Shown here: positions 33,855-43,694 of the stretch, in pieces
Layout: every line of letters begins with the position of its first letter
Position numbering within the stretch: the stretch's first letter is position 1
DNA from: Eustoma russellianum
Taxonomy: Eukaryota > Streptophyta > Magnoliopsida > Gentianales > Gentianaceae
Reading direction: 5' to 3'
Assembly (NCBI GenBank): GCA_036186865.1
Contig: AP025040.1
Span: 13,732,111 to 13,796,110 of the forward strand
Length of the DNA: 64,000 nucleotides
The notes under the pieces: model-generated
Seen by the model: only the letters and a program-made list of their open reading frames with translations
Database searches by the model: none
What the model was told of the DNA's origin: nothing
Program-made: the position numbers and the translations under genes

Positions 33855-35657
33855 GGGAAAAGTTTAAATGACGATGTGGTAATTGACGCTATGCATACGC
33901 GGCCACTTAGAAGACGACACGTGGAATCCACTGGCTGAGATTTTTTTTTGCTTTTTTTTTATTTGATACAAATTATCATTAATCCCCAAATTCACACGGC
34001 ACCTCCCATTTCCTTTTCGCTTTGGTATCCAAGAAGGAAGCATATCCGGCGATTGTGAAGCAGCTCCGGTCTCCGGCGATACCTACTCCCTGCGGTGACA
34101 GCCACTCCCTCCGGTAAGTTTTCAAACTCCCTCCGTTTGAGTAACATCTTGTTGTAGTGATTTGGGGTTTCTTGTAGCTAGTCTCTTAAACTTTTCTCGG
34201 ACCGAAGCATATCCCATTTTCTTTTCATCTCAGTCTCGAAGAAGGAAGCATCTCCGACGAGTGAGAAGCAGCTCCGGCGAGAGAAAAGCAGCTCCGGTCT
34301 CCGGCGATACATACTCCCTGCGGTGACATCCACTCCCTCCGGTAAGTTTTCAAACTCTCTCCGTTTGGGTAACATCTTGTTGTAGTGATTTGGGGTTTCT
34401 TGTAGCTAGTCTCTTAAACTTTTCTCGGACCGAAGCATATCCCATTTTCTTTTCATCTCAGTCTCGAAGAAGGAAGCATCTCCGGCGAGTGAGAAGCAGC
34501 CCCGGCGAGAGAAAAGCAGGTCCGACCTCCCCAAAAAAAGTGACTGACTTTCGCACTTTTTCTTTGATATTGTTTTTATTTATTCGTCTGGTGCTTAACG
34601 TATTGTTTGTAACTCCCTTAGTTATATATTCAAATGGCCGAATTGAAAATTGAAGCATGATGTATTCATTAAGAGCAGAACATAGGGTAGTCAAAGTTAT
34701 TTTAGTTATTCTTCAGTATTCCTTTTTCTGTTTTAACATTTGTTATATATGTTCTTATGTTAGAATATGGATTCAATGGATAGAAAAAGGAATACTGAAG
34801 AATAACTAAAATAACTTTGACCACCCTATGTTCTGCTCTTAATGAATACATCATGCTTCAATTTTCAATTCGGCCATTTGAATATATAACTAAGGGAGTT
34901 ACAAACAATACGTTAAGCACCAGACGAATAAATAAAAACAATATCAAAGAAAAAGTGCGAAAGTCAGTCACTTTTTTTGGGGAGGTCGGACCTGCTTTTC
35001 TCTCGCCGGAGCTGCTTCTCACTCGCCGGAGCTGCTTCCTTCTTCGAGACTGAGATGAAAAGGAAATGGGATATGCTTCGGTCCGAGAAAAGTTTAAGAG
35101 ACTAGCTACAAGAAACCCCAAATCACTACAACAAGATGTTACCCAAACGGAGAGAGTTTGAAAACTTACCGGAGGGAGTGGATGTCACCGCAGGGAGTAT
35201 GTATCGCCGGAGACCGGAGCTGCTTTTCTCTCGCCGGAGCTGCTTCTCACTCGTCGGAGATGCTTCCTTCTTCGAGACTGAGATGAAAAGAAAATGGGAT
35301 ATGCTTCGGTCCGAGAAAAGTTTAAGAGACTAGCTACAAGAAACCCCAAATCACTACAACAAGATGTTACTCAAACGGAGGGAGTTTGAAAACTTACCGG
35401 AGGGAGTGGCTGTCACCGCAGGGAGTAGGTATCGCCGGAGACCGGAGCTGCTTCACAATCGCCGGATATGCTTCCTTCTTGGATACCAAAGCGAAAAGGA
35501 AATGGGAGGTGCCGTGTGAATTTGGGGATTAATGATAATTTGTATCAAATAAAAAAAAAGCAAAAAAAAAATCTCAGCCAGTGGATTCCACGTGTCGTCT
35601 TCTAAGTGGCCGTGTATGCATAGCGTCAATTACCACAGCGTCATTTAAACTTTTCCC
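33855..35657. mobile_element. Long palindromic foldback element, Mutator-type
   Basis: 1803 bp. Left arm 33855-34729 (875 bp) and right arm 34782-35657 (876 bp) are near-perfect inverted repeats around a 52-bp loop. The ends are GGGAAAAGTTTAAATGACG and its inverse. Perfect 9-bp direct repeats CACTTTTAT flank it at 33846-33854 and 35658-35666, as in Mutator-like elements. Each arm holds an internal 228-bp tandem duplication. No transposase. The arms contain CTCCGGCG-rich, UTR-like DNA followed by CCG|GTAAGTTTTC, resembling an exon end with splice donor, so a host gene leader may have been captured. A transcript crossing it would fold into a long double-stranded RNA. Confidence 0.9.
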
Positions 35658-35759
35658 CACTTTTATATCATTGACATCTCTAGTCTGTAACAACAGAGTG
35701 AATACTTTATAACTTTAAATGTGAGTTTTTTTTTGGAATACTTCTCTTCTAAACTTGTT

Positions 35760-36022
35760 TCCATTTTCAATGGAGTCAAGAACACAATCTTTATTCACTT
35801 TAGAATAGGATGGAATAAAGCAAAATGACTCACTAAATTGACTGCACTTTTTATATTGCGAAGCAGCAGTTGATCGACATAGCTTGATGCATCATTATGG
35901 GTCATCGAGAAACAACATCAGTGTGTTTCCAAAACATAGGTATGGTTGTTTACATCCGACCCCCGCCCATACCCTGTCATAGGCGGGAGCCTCTAAGACA
36001 ATAGGGTAATGATGTTGTTGTT
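35760..36022 (-). repeat. SINE-like repeat, family B (first of an adjacent pair)
   Basis: Minus-strand copy with GATGGAATAAAGCAAAATGA, a GTTGATCGACATAGC block, CATTATGGGTCATCGAGAAA, a CATAGGCGGGAGCCTCTAAG block and GGGTAATGATGTTGTTG. Confidence 0.78.
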
Positions 36023-36039
36023 CTCTTCTAAACTTATAT

Positions 36040-36300
36040 TTCCATTTTCAATAGAGTCAAGACATACTTTTTTTTGACTTTAGAATATGATAGAATAAAA
36101 CAAAATGACTCATTAAATTGACTACTCTTCATATATTGTGAAGTAACAGTTAATCGATACGGCTTAACGTAATTTTCATTATGGGTCACTGGAAAACAAC
36201 CTCTATGTATTTGTAATACATGAATATGATTGCATACATCCGACCTATCATACCCGCAATAAACAAGAGCCTCTAAAACAATGTGATAGTGTTTTTCTTC
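36040..36300 (-). repeat. SINE-like repeat, family B (second of an adjacent pair)
   Basis: Same order of blocks as the copy just before it, same strand, about 20 bp apart and separated by TTCTCTTCTAAACTTATA, a stretch that also begins the first copy. This suggests a tandem duplication or insertion into the tail of the first. Confidence 0.75.
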
Positions 36301-36445
36301 TTCATCTAAACTTATCATTTTGTTGCTCACTCATCTCACACATAGCTTGTAAATCTTTTAGTGAAAGTATATCATCCACACCAGTGACAATACTTCCATC
36401 AGATTTTCTGCGAGTGTGTATATGCGGATGAACCGAACGTCCGCC

Positions 36446-36703
36446 CCCGGGCATAGTCCAGTGGTAAGTGGCAAAGGTGATTGGGGCTAGAACCCCGACG
36501 TTCCGAGTTCGAGTCCGTGTGGAGACAATCCTTGTTGAAATATTACAAGGGTTGTCTCTAGGCTGACTGAGTCTCGAGTGTCCTCTCCCTTTGCAGGGCT
36601 GCTGGTGGAGCACATCTCTCGATTTACATCTTACCTGGCTAAGGGGCCACCTGGCTAAAGGGCCTTTGGTACAGGTGGTGTGAGAATCCAGTCCCTCATC
36701 AAA
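36446..36703 (+). mobile_element. tRNA-derived SINE, family T2, full copy
   Basis: 258 bp, bounded by a perfect 20-bp repeat GGATGAACCGAACGTCCGCC at 36426-36445 and 36704-36723. It begins GGGCATAGTCCAGTGGTAAG (box A) with GAGTTCGAGTCC (box B) about 50 bp later. The body runs to an ACCTGGCTAAGGGGCC repeat and GGTACAGGTGG. It shares the tRNA-like head with the copy at 26957 but has a different body; 60368-60600 is its partner. Confidence 0.95.
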
Positions 36704-36723
36704 GGATGAACCGAACGTCCGCC

Positions 36724-37044
36724 AGACACAGGTATGTCAACCCCCTCATTCCCATGATGTTTTTTTCAAGAGCATTAATTCATCATCATTATTCCTGATT
36801 ATTGATTAATGAACACAAGAACCACCATTAAACCAAAATTAGCACATTCTACGTGACCGTGACGAAAATATAACGAACTAATTACATCTATGTTTAAGAA
36901 AATACAATAAAAATTCGAAATACATGTGAGTTTTGACTCAAAAATTACACATCCCTTAAAAAATATGATAAAATCGTCCAGAATACGTCACAATAGGTAA
37001 TTTATACAACTCCAAAATTTGATATGGTCAATTTACTTATTGAC
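36724..37044. other. AT-rich intergenic DNA
   Basis: Nothing assigned. Confidence 0.4.
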
Positions 37045-37205
37045 GATAACAACTCATCATCCATCATCCGTACCCACTATATCCCAACGACAGCAAAAGT
37101 TATCGTTAGGATCTGGGGAGGGTAAGTGGTAGGCAGACAATACCTCTGTCGCAACGGATAAAGAGTCTGCTTCCAGTGAGACCTCTGTATGTACCTATAT
37201 AAAAT
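37045..37205 (-). repeat. SINE/RTE-tail repeat
   Basis: CCCACTATATCCCAACGACAGC, AAAGTTATCGTTAGGATCTG, GGGAGGGTAAGTGGTAGGC and AGACCTCTGTATGTACCTAT follow the layout of the Au-type SINE. The same blocks occur at 63590-63760 and, next to RTE LINE coding DNA, at 40085-40200. Confidence 0.55.
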
Positions 37206-37227
37206 TGACAATAACAATTACACACGG

Positions 37228-37380
37228 TTAATCGACACAACTTGACGCATCACTATGGGTTATCGGAAGACAATCTCTATGTGTTTCTAACACATTAGTA
37301 TGGTTTCGTACATCCGACTCTCTCATGTCCTGCTATAGACATGAGTCTCTAAGGTAATGGATAATGTCGTTGCTGATTAA
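37228..37380 (-). repeat. SINE-like repeat, family B, partial
   Basis: CGGTTAATCGACACAACTTG, CACTATGGGTTATCGGAAG and CATGAGTCTCTAAGGTAATG. The 3' half is missing. Confidence 0.65.
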
Positions 37381-37654
37381 AAGATGTGTTACCGAATAAA
37401 TAGAACATCTTTCTTCTTAAGAGAAAATTACTAAGTGGCGTGGTAATTATTTTGTCACTACTATAAGAATTTGCCCACACACGCAATCAATCTTTGGTGA
37501 CTTTTTGATATCCCACGCAAGGGCGACGCAAATCCTCATTGCATTTTCATCTCTTGTTTGATATGCAGAAACTACTAGAATATCAAAAGTTACTCCTCAA
37601 CTATCATAAAATTTCGGGGAAAAAAAAGGAATGTTAACATTATCTATTTTATTT

Positions 37655-37735
37655 TTTAACACATGTGTATGGTTACGTACATCCGACCCCCCATACTCTG
37701 TTATAGACAAGATACAATGTGATAATGTTGTTGGT
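37655..37735 (-). repeat. SINE-like repeat, family B, fragment
   Basis: ACACATGTGTATGGTTACGT, ACATCCGACCCCCCATACTC and GTGATAATGTTGTTGG. Confidence 0.6.
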
Positions 37736-37883
37736 TTTTTATAAGAATTTGCCCACACGCAATCAATGTTGGTGACTTTTGAATATCCCACCCAAGGGCC
37801 ATGCGAATCCTCGTTGCATTTTCATCTCTTATTTGATACACATAAAGAAGTCGCGCCTTAGAATTACTGGTAAAATTACCGAA

Positions 37884-37972
37884 GTTACATGTTCGAGACG
37901 CGAAAACAGTCTTTTGCACAAAAAGTATAGGGTAAGACTGCATACATCAAGTCGCAAAACGATTACGTCCTT
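37884..37972 (-). repeat. SINE family A fragment
   Basis: GTTCGAGACGCGAAAACAGT, TGCACAAAAAGTATAGGGTA and CATCAAGTCGCAAAACGATT, complementary to the right half of family A. Confidence 0.5.
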
Positions 37973-38386
37973 CTTCGAACTCTGTGACGTAGGAATCTAA
38001 TAGAAAAAAACGTAATATTTGATACGCAAAAGCTACTAGAATATTCAAGAGATACTCCTCAACGATTAAAAAAATGTACGGAACATTAACATTATCTCTC
38101 CCACCTAGAGCTTGTGGCATCTGACACATTAAAACTCTTCAATATTATGTTCAAAAAGCTTTAAGCTATCTTTACGTTATACATGGATTATACATACTTG
38201 CTGTATACATGTTCCTAAAGACAAATAAGTAATACTGCTAATTAAAACACATAAACCGTTACATATCATCTCTCTCAACCGTTACACATTTAACTTCCTT
38301 GTAAATAATGTACATTAATACACATTACAAAGGAGTAATAAGTAGCTAAGATTCCACCATACTCTTCCAAGTACCAATACTTGGCG
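37973..38386. other. DNA downstream of CIPK
   Basis: AT-rich; presumably the 3' flank of the minus-strand kinase gene. A near-duplicate of GATATGCAGAAACTACTAGAAT is seen at 37559 and again in altered form at 38020. Confidence 0.4.
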
Positions 38387-39739
38387 TTAGTTTTGACAGT
38401 TAATCTCACCTTGCCAGCTCCAAACGATGTCGTTTAAACCAGGCCTAATTTCTTCCGCACAAAACTTCTTGTACTCCAATGTATCGCCGGCAGACTTGGA
38501 GAACTCGACGACTGCGATATCCGGCGCCACCTCGAACACCTCCGCCACCACCGTCAACTTCCCTTTTCGCCCCTCTGCCGCCCCTTGCATCTTCATCCTA
38601 AAATCCTTAGCACAAACAATCTTGAAATTCATTTTCTTCGCCAAAGACTCCAATTTTTCCATAATCGTTGAAGCAGAGCATTTGGATGTAAACAATGATC
38701 CGGATTTCCTTTGACTCTCAAACAAACTCGATAAATCGAACCCGGATGACATTGATGATATTATCTCAAATGCATTGAAAAAAGGAGGCGAAGATTTTGA
38801 TTTCACCAATTTCAAATCTTCTATTTCAATTTCAATATTCTCTGTTTCCGAATCTTGAATTGAAAAATCAATTGGCCTAGTAAATCCCTTCAAAAACCAA
38901 GGTACACGCATGATTGCTTGAATCGAAATCCTCCTCCCCGGATCAGCAACCAAATGTTTAGAAATCAACCTTCTTGATTCGCAAGAAAACCAAGGTGGGA
39001 ATTCATATTCCGCCTTGAAAATCTTCCTATACATTTTCATGAAATTCTCATCTTGAAATGGAAGAAAACCAGCTAATAAAACATACAAAATCACCCCACA
39101 TGACCAAATATCAGCTTTAGCTCCATCATATCCTTTCTTCCTCAATACCTCTGGTGCCACGTAAGCAGGGGTCCCACATCGAGTGTGTAACAAACCATCG
39201 TTTCTTGAATGCTCTGGCAAAGCAGAGAGCCCAAAATCTGAGATTTTGAGATTCCCATCTTCATGAAGAAGTAGATTTTCTGGCTTTAGATCACGATGAT
39301 AAACACCACGACTATGACAAAAATCGATCGCACTTACTAATTGTTGATAGTATTTTCTTGCTACATCTTCCTTCAGTTTTCCTTTTGCCACTTTAGCAAA
39401 GAGCTCGCCGCCTTTAACATACTCCATGACGAAGAAAATCTTCTGCTTAGTGGCCATCACTTCTTTTAATTCGACTATGTTGGGGTGTTTTACAAGACGC
39501 ATGACGGAGATTTCTCTCAAGATTTGGTCCATGGTGCCTTGTTTGTGGACTTGGTCTTTGCTGATGACTTTTATGGCTACGTTTTCGGAGGTTTTGACGT
39601 TTTTGCCATGGTAGACCTTGGCGAAAGTGCCTTTGCCTAAGAGCTTACCGACCTCGTATTTTCCGAAAATGATGTTCCGGGATGTATTGATGAAGTGGGG
39701 AGGTTGATGATACTGGGATTGATTTGAGGGGTCCTCCAT
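38387..39739 (-). CDS. CIPK: CBL-interacting protein kinase (SnRK3)
   Basis: Plant Ser/Thr kinase that calcineurin B-like calcium sensors switch on and bring to membranes, where it phosphorylates transporters and channels. Intronless, 450 residues from ATG at 39739; an upstream in-frame ATG would add 25 hydrophobic residues not typical of the family. Gly-rich loop GKGTFAKV (35-42), VAIK Lys57, YHRDLKPENLL with Asp150, DFG at 168-170, and an activation loop ending CGTPAYVAPE (188-197). The FISL/NAF motif FNAFEIISSMSSGFDLSSLF (321-340) binds CBL and holds the kinase off. The 395-427 region resembles the PPI motif that binds PP2C phosphatase. Resemblance is closest to the intronless CIPK5/CIPK25 group by memory. 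A TTTTATCTGCAG just before the ATG could be a 3' splice site of a 5'-UTR intron. Confidence 0.95.
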   Translation of the reverse strand: MEDPSNQSQYHQPPHFINTSRNIIFGKYEVGKLLGKGTFAKVYHGKNVKTSENVAIKVISKDQVHKQGTMDQILREISVMRLVKHPNIVELKEVMATKQKIFFVMEYVKGGELFAKVAKGKLKEDVARKYYQQLVSAIDFCHSRGVYHRDLKPENLLLHEDGNLKISDFGLSALPEHSRNDGLLHTRCGTPAYVAPEVLRKKGYDGAKADIWSCGVILYVLLAGFLPFQDENFMKMYRKIFKAEYEFPPWFSCESRRLISKHLVADPGRRISIQAIMRVPWFLKGFTRPIDFSIQDSETENIEIEIEDLKLVKSKSSPPFFNAFEIISSMSSGFDLSSLFESQRKSGSLFTSKCSASTIMEKLESLAKKMNFKIVCAKDFRMKMQGAAEGRKGKLTVVAEVFEVAPDIAVVEFSKSAGDTLEYKKFCAEEIRPGLNDIVWSWQGEINCQN

Positions 39740-40084
39740 GGATTTGGGCCTGCAGATAAAACAGAGGTTGAAGATTATATAGAAGGAATGCAAACGGGAT
39801 GAAGAAATGAACATCTGTTGTAACCAAAATTTATAATTGGACTTAAACTAATAAGCAGAAAGACAAACGAGGGCCGGTCTTCTTTTTTGTTTTTTATTTT
39901 TGGAAAAAAAAAGGGCATACTTTAAAATGGTATTGGAGTAAAGATAAACAGCTACTTGTCGATCAAAATAAATCGTTACGTGTGATTGCCTGATATTTTT
40001 CTTTTGTTTGAGAATGTGTTATTATGCCGCTATTTATTCTTCATTTACTCATACAATCATATAAAACTCAATTTATGATATTAT
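39740..40084. other. CIPK 5' flank
   Basis: Contains a minus-strand TATATAAT near 39770-39777, very close to the ATG, and pyrimidine-rich leader-like DNA. No repeat recognised. Confidence 0.4.
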
Positions 40085-41400
40085 AACAACAACAACAATC
40101 TTATCCAGTATATCTCACCGACATCAAAAGTTATTGCTAGGGTCTGGAGAATGTGAGAAGCAGGTGCATAGATATCACAATAATAGGAATATAATATGCA
40201 CAAATAATTCAAAGATAAAGATCAAAACAAAAAATTGCAAAGTCAATATAAAGTGTAGAGAATATCTAATCCTCTAAGTATACTCTAAGGTGCCATATAT
40301 CTTGTCTACACCTCCTTAACTTTAATCATTTGCCTCCATGAACTCCTATCCTGTACCATGTCCTCAATGAGGTGCATCTCTAGTAAGTCATGGCTAATTT
40401 GCTCATCTCACGTCAGTTTGCGCATGCCTTTACTCCTCTTCCTCTCTACAGTGAGACTTTCAGCTGCTCTGACAGACGCCGTTGTTTGTCTCCTCCTGAC
40501 ATGCCCAAGCCATCTCAGTCTCCCCTCTCTTATATTATCTACTATACTAGCCCTCTCTAACCTTTTCCTGTATAGTCTTGTATGTTCATACATCCACCCC
40601 AGCGTCCTCATCTCTGCCAGTTCCATCTTCTGCGATTGTGTTCTCTTGATGGCCCATCAGTCTGTTTTATATGACATTGTCGGCCACACTGTCACCCTAT
40701 AAAAATTTTCCATTAATTTAGTTAGAAATTCTTGTCACACAACACTCCTGAGGCCTCTCTCCACCTACACCAGCCTGCCTGCACTCGGTGTGCTACGTCA
40801 CTCTCTATTAGGGATGTTCAACAAACCAAACGGTTCACAAACTGTTTGAGTTTCGTTCGTGTTCAGTTCGTATTCGTTCGTTAATGGTTGGTAAACGATC
40901 CGAATTCGAACAACTAATTGAGTTCGTTTACTAAAACGAGCCGAACTATTTGCAAACCATTCGGCTCGTTTAAACAGTTAAAGGATTATCGAACAGAACT
41001 CGAACCAATTTTAAAGTTTGTTTAGCTAAACGAACCGAGCCAAACAGTTCGTTTAACCAAACGAATCTGAATTCCAAAACCTAATATTCGATTCGACTCA
41101 GTTCGTTAACAGCCCTACTCTCTATGTCCCCATCTTGCTTTACAAATGATCTTATATATTTGAAATTACTTAACTTGGACAACTTAACCCTCGATGGTGA
41201 GTTAGCTATTCTCATCATGAGTTGCACCACTGAAGTTGCAGTGCAGATACTCGGTCTTAGAACGACTAATCCTTAGGTCTTTTCTCTCTAAAGCACCTCG
41301 ACATTTCTCTAGTCTCATACTCAGGTTATGTCTACTTTCCGCGACCAGTACAATATCGCCAGCAAAAAAATACGCCATGAGACTGTTATAAATAAACAGT
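40085..41400 (-). mobile_element. RTE-type LINE 3' fragment with nested hAT MITE
   Basis: On the minus strand: AGDIVLVAESRHNLSMRLEK near 41370, RISRSKTEYL near 41255, then AEMRTLGWMYEHTR near 40610 and EGRLRWLGHVRRR near 40515. These are the RT catalytic region and the conserved C-terminal block of plant RTE LINEs, with stops. The 3' end runs to a (GTT)n tail at about 40085. The DNA 40809-41117 is a later MITE. Confidence 0.85.
40809..41117. mobile_element. hAT-type MITE, family H, copy 2
   Basis: 309 bp; TAGGGATGTTCAACAAACC start and CAGTTCGTTAACAGCCCTA end. Perfect 8-bp target duplication CTCTCTAT at 40801-40808 and 41118-41125. Confidence 0.93.
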
Positions 41401-41609
41401 ATGATTAGTGGTCACTCGTGTAGCAAAGTAAAATGAGTATTAATTCTTCAATAAGTAACTATTCGTCGTTTTAATGGAAGTTAGTTATTTATGTACCATT
41501 GATAGTTTTTTTTCCTTCTTTTTAATAAATATTAGTTGTGACCATAATCAAACCATTGTAAGTTGTGTTGTTTATGCAATAACTACTAATTATTTTAATC
41601 TTGGTAATA
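41401..41609. other. AT-rich spacer
   Basis: Nothing assigned. Confidence 0.4.
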
Positions 41610-41614
41610 GTTAC

Positions 41615-42047
41615 TGTTGAGAATCCCACATTGGCTAATTTGAGAAAAAATGCATGACTTATATGAGGATGAGGTTCCACCACCCATTGCCTTAAGGTTT
41701 TGAGTGGATATGTGACTCACCTCATGTAAGCCCAAGTTTCAACATGGTATCAGAACAGGTTTAAAATGTAGACTCAACCCTTGCCTGGCCCATGGTTGGC
41801 CACTTAATGTTTCACCTCACCTAAGTCCACATGTTCATGCATGGCTTGTGGTTCGTGATTGAGGACGGGTTGTAAGGCGCGTGTGTAAGTCAAGCCACGT
41901 TGCCACGTGATGACGGGTGTTGAGAATCTCACATTGGCTAATTTGAGAAAAAATGCATGGCTTATATGAGGATGAGATTCCACCACCCATTGCCTTAAAG
42001 TTTTGAGTGGATATGAGCCTCACCTCATGTAAACTCAAGTTTGAACA
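41615..42047 (+). mobile_element. Complete TRIM retrotransposon
   Basis: Two 130-bp terminal repeats (41615-41744 and 41918-42047) run TGTTGAGAATC to TTTCAACA/TTTGAACA. A primer-binding site TGGTATCAGAACAGG follows the first at once. A short purine-rich GTGATGACGGG precedes the second. Flanks GTTAC/GTTGC match at 4 of 5 positions. Total 433 bp with no coding capacity, the definition of a terminal-repeat retrotransposon in miniature. Confidence 0.92.
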
Positions 42048-42066
42048 GTTGCTTCTGAATATGGTT

Positions 42067-42240
42067 ACATTTGTGCAAATAAAAATGCAGAAGTAAGTTC
42101 ATTACCAAGTGCGAGTCACTTTTGTGTAGAAAGAGGCCCCGGGGGGGGGGGGGGGGCGTGAAGAAAAACTAATATTCACATTTGTGCAAATAAAAAATGC
42201 GGAAGTTCATTACCTAGTGCGAGTCACTTTTCTTTGGATA
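42067..42240 (+). repeat. Imperfect direct duplication around a G16 run
   Basis: CATTTGTGCAAATAAAAATG to AGTGCGAGTCACTTTTGTG (from 42067) recurs from 42178 with small changes. Between them lies a CCCC-G16 tract (42137-42156). Confidence 0.8.
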
Positions 42241-42504
42241 GAAAAACAAAAAAACATAGTTTAAGTTCTGCCTTTGTCTACAGAAGTTATATTGCAGAAT
42301 GTCGTCACAAAGATAGTTGTATTTTAAAATAGAGGATCTCATTCTTAATCTATCTGTTTTCTGTTCATCTATTAGTTAATTACTAAGATTATTTTTCATT
42401 TTTTCAAGACCTTTAATTCTTAAAATACACGTTAGGTAATGACTAAATCGGCACCTAATTTATAAATATCAGGAAATTGTTTTGAAACACTTCCCGTTAT
42501 GTTT

Positions 42505-42864
42505 TCAGCTGAAACCATTTGTGGAGCAGCAGATGAAGCCATATTACATTCCTTGTGAGATTGTGCTTGGGCGCATCAGTTATGGAGGTATCTGGTAAGA
42601 CCATAATTTATGCAGCATTTTACCCGTCCAATGAATCCTTTCCAGTGGGTGATGTCAAACTTGAAAAACTCGTGGGGATGACCACACATGAATGAAGAAT
42701 GGAGATACACTTGGTATTGGCGGAACCAATATGTCCATGGAGGTACTGACCATGTGTCCCACCCGAGTTCTGTGTATGACGAGATCTTCCTCCGAGTTCG
42801 TCGCTTACGAATAGCCCATAGTCTTTACAACATGTCTGATGTTGAGATGGTGGACACTATGTAG
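42505..42864 (+). pseudogene. Unidentified exon-like coding fragment
   Basis: After an intron-like TTATGTTTTCAG, an open stretch reads LKPFVEQQMKPYYIPCEIVL and ends near a TG|GTAAGA donor-like site at about 42595. A 58-codon frame then runs from ATG 42688 to TAG 42862, reading EWRYTWYWRNQYVHGG, HPSSVYDEIFLRVRRLRIAH and SDVEMVDTM. The residue content looks truly coding. I cannot name the family; a domesticated or mobile-domain type plant gene fragment is one guess. No start is seen upstream, so it is probably partial. Confidence 0.4.
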
Positions 42865-43694
42865 CTTTGTATAGCCGATGTACATATTTTTCATTCACAG
42901 CGTTCATTCTGTACAGTTTTAACATTGCGACATTTGAGATATCAATAAAGATCCCCATTTTGGCAAAATATATCAGAAAAATAAATTCAAAAAGAGGGAC
43001 ATAAGGGTAATTTAGTCCTCTTCAGTTATTATTGGGAAAAGAAGAAAAGGAAAAATGTCGTCTGCTTTCCCATAACGCACAAAGTCTCCTACCACTTTGT
43101 GTGCTAACCGCAGGAACGGAAAATTAATCTTTTGGTTTTTAGCTGGGAGGATATCTCGGGGCAACCTATAAAAAAAAATAACGAACAAAGTCGACGACAT
43201 CGATGGAAAGAACCGAAAGAAAACTGCCAATTTTTTCTGGAACCGATCGTCTTAAGTCTAATAATATTTTTTTTTCTCCATTTGAACCTGGATTTAGAAC
43301 CAGCCTACCAAGAAGAATTTGTAGAACATGAAGAAGGTGAAGTTTTCTCTATCAAAGAAATGGGGAGAGGAGCCTGCAAATAAAATGTAATGGATATTGA
43401 TTTTCTCTGTGTCTTCATATTTTTATTTTTTATTTCTTATTTTTTACTTGGGGGTGTTTTCGGCTATGGATTGTCTATGAATTTCATTGAAAGGAGAAAA
43501 AATTTGATGTTCTCGACAATAACTCATGTTGTGTGTGTGAGTATTATGATTGTAAATGAAATTGAGGTGAATTAGGATGACATTTGACGAGTTTTGTGAT
43601 GCTGATGTTATAATAGTTTCTAAAGGCAATTAAAAGAAGAATAGTGGTGAATTGGAGCTTAAGAAAGCAAGAATAACTTGGCGCAGGACCATAT
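42865..43694. other. Unassigned DNA
   Basis: A frame at 43132-43383 (83 codons, hydrophobic and acidic parts) lies here but has no recognisable domain; I do not treat it as a gene. Confidence 0.35.

Noticed and set aside
34178..35333. Mirror-image open frames of 65, 78 and 87 codons
   Set aside because: They occur twice because the DNA is a palindrome and have no codon signal.
36446..36520. Possible tRNA gene (box A and box B)
   Set aside because: The boxes belong to a SINE with a 20-bp target duplication; no full cloverleaf or anticodon arm can be made.
39740..39814. 25-residue N-terminal extension of the CIPK
   Set aside because: Hydrophobic and unlike other CIPKs; the MEDPSNQ start lies at the usual distance from the kinase domain.
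43132..43383. 83-codon frame as a small gene
   Set aside because: No domain, no supported promoter or conservation clue; length is within chance for this DNA.
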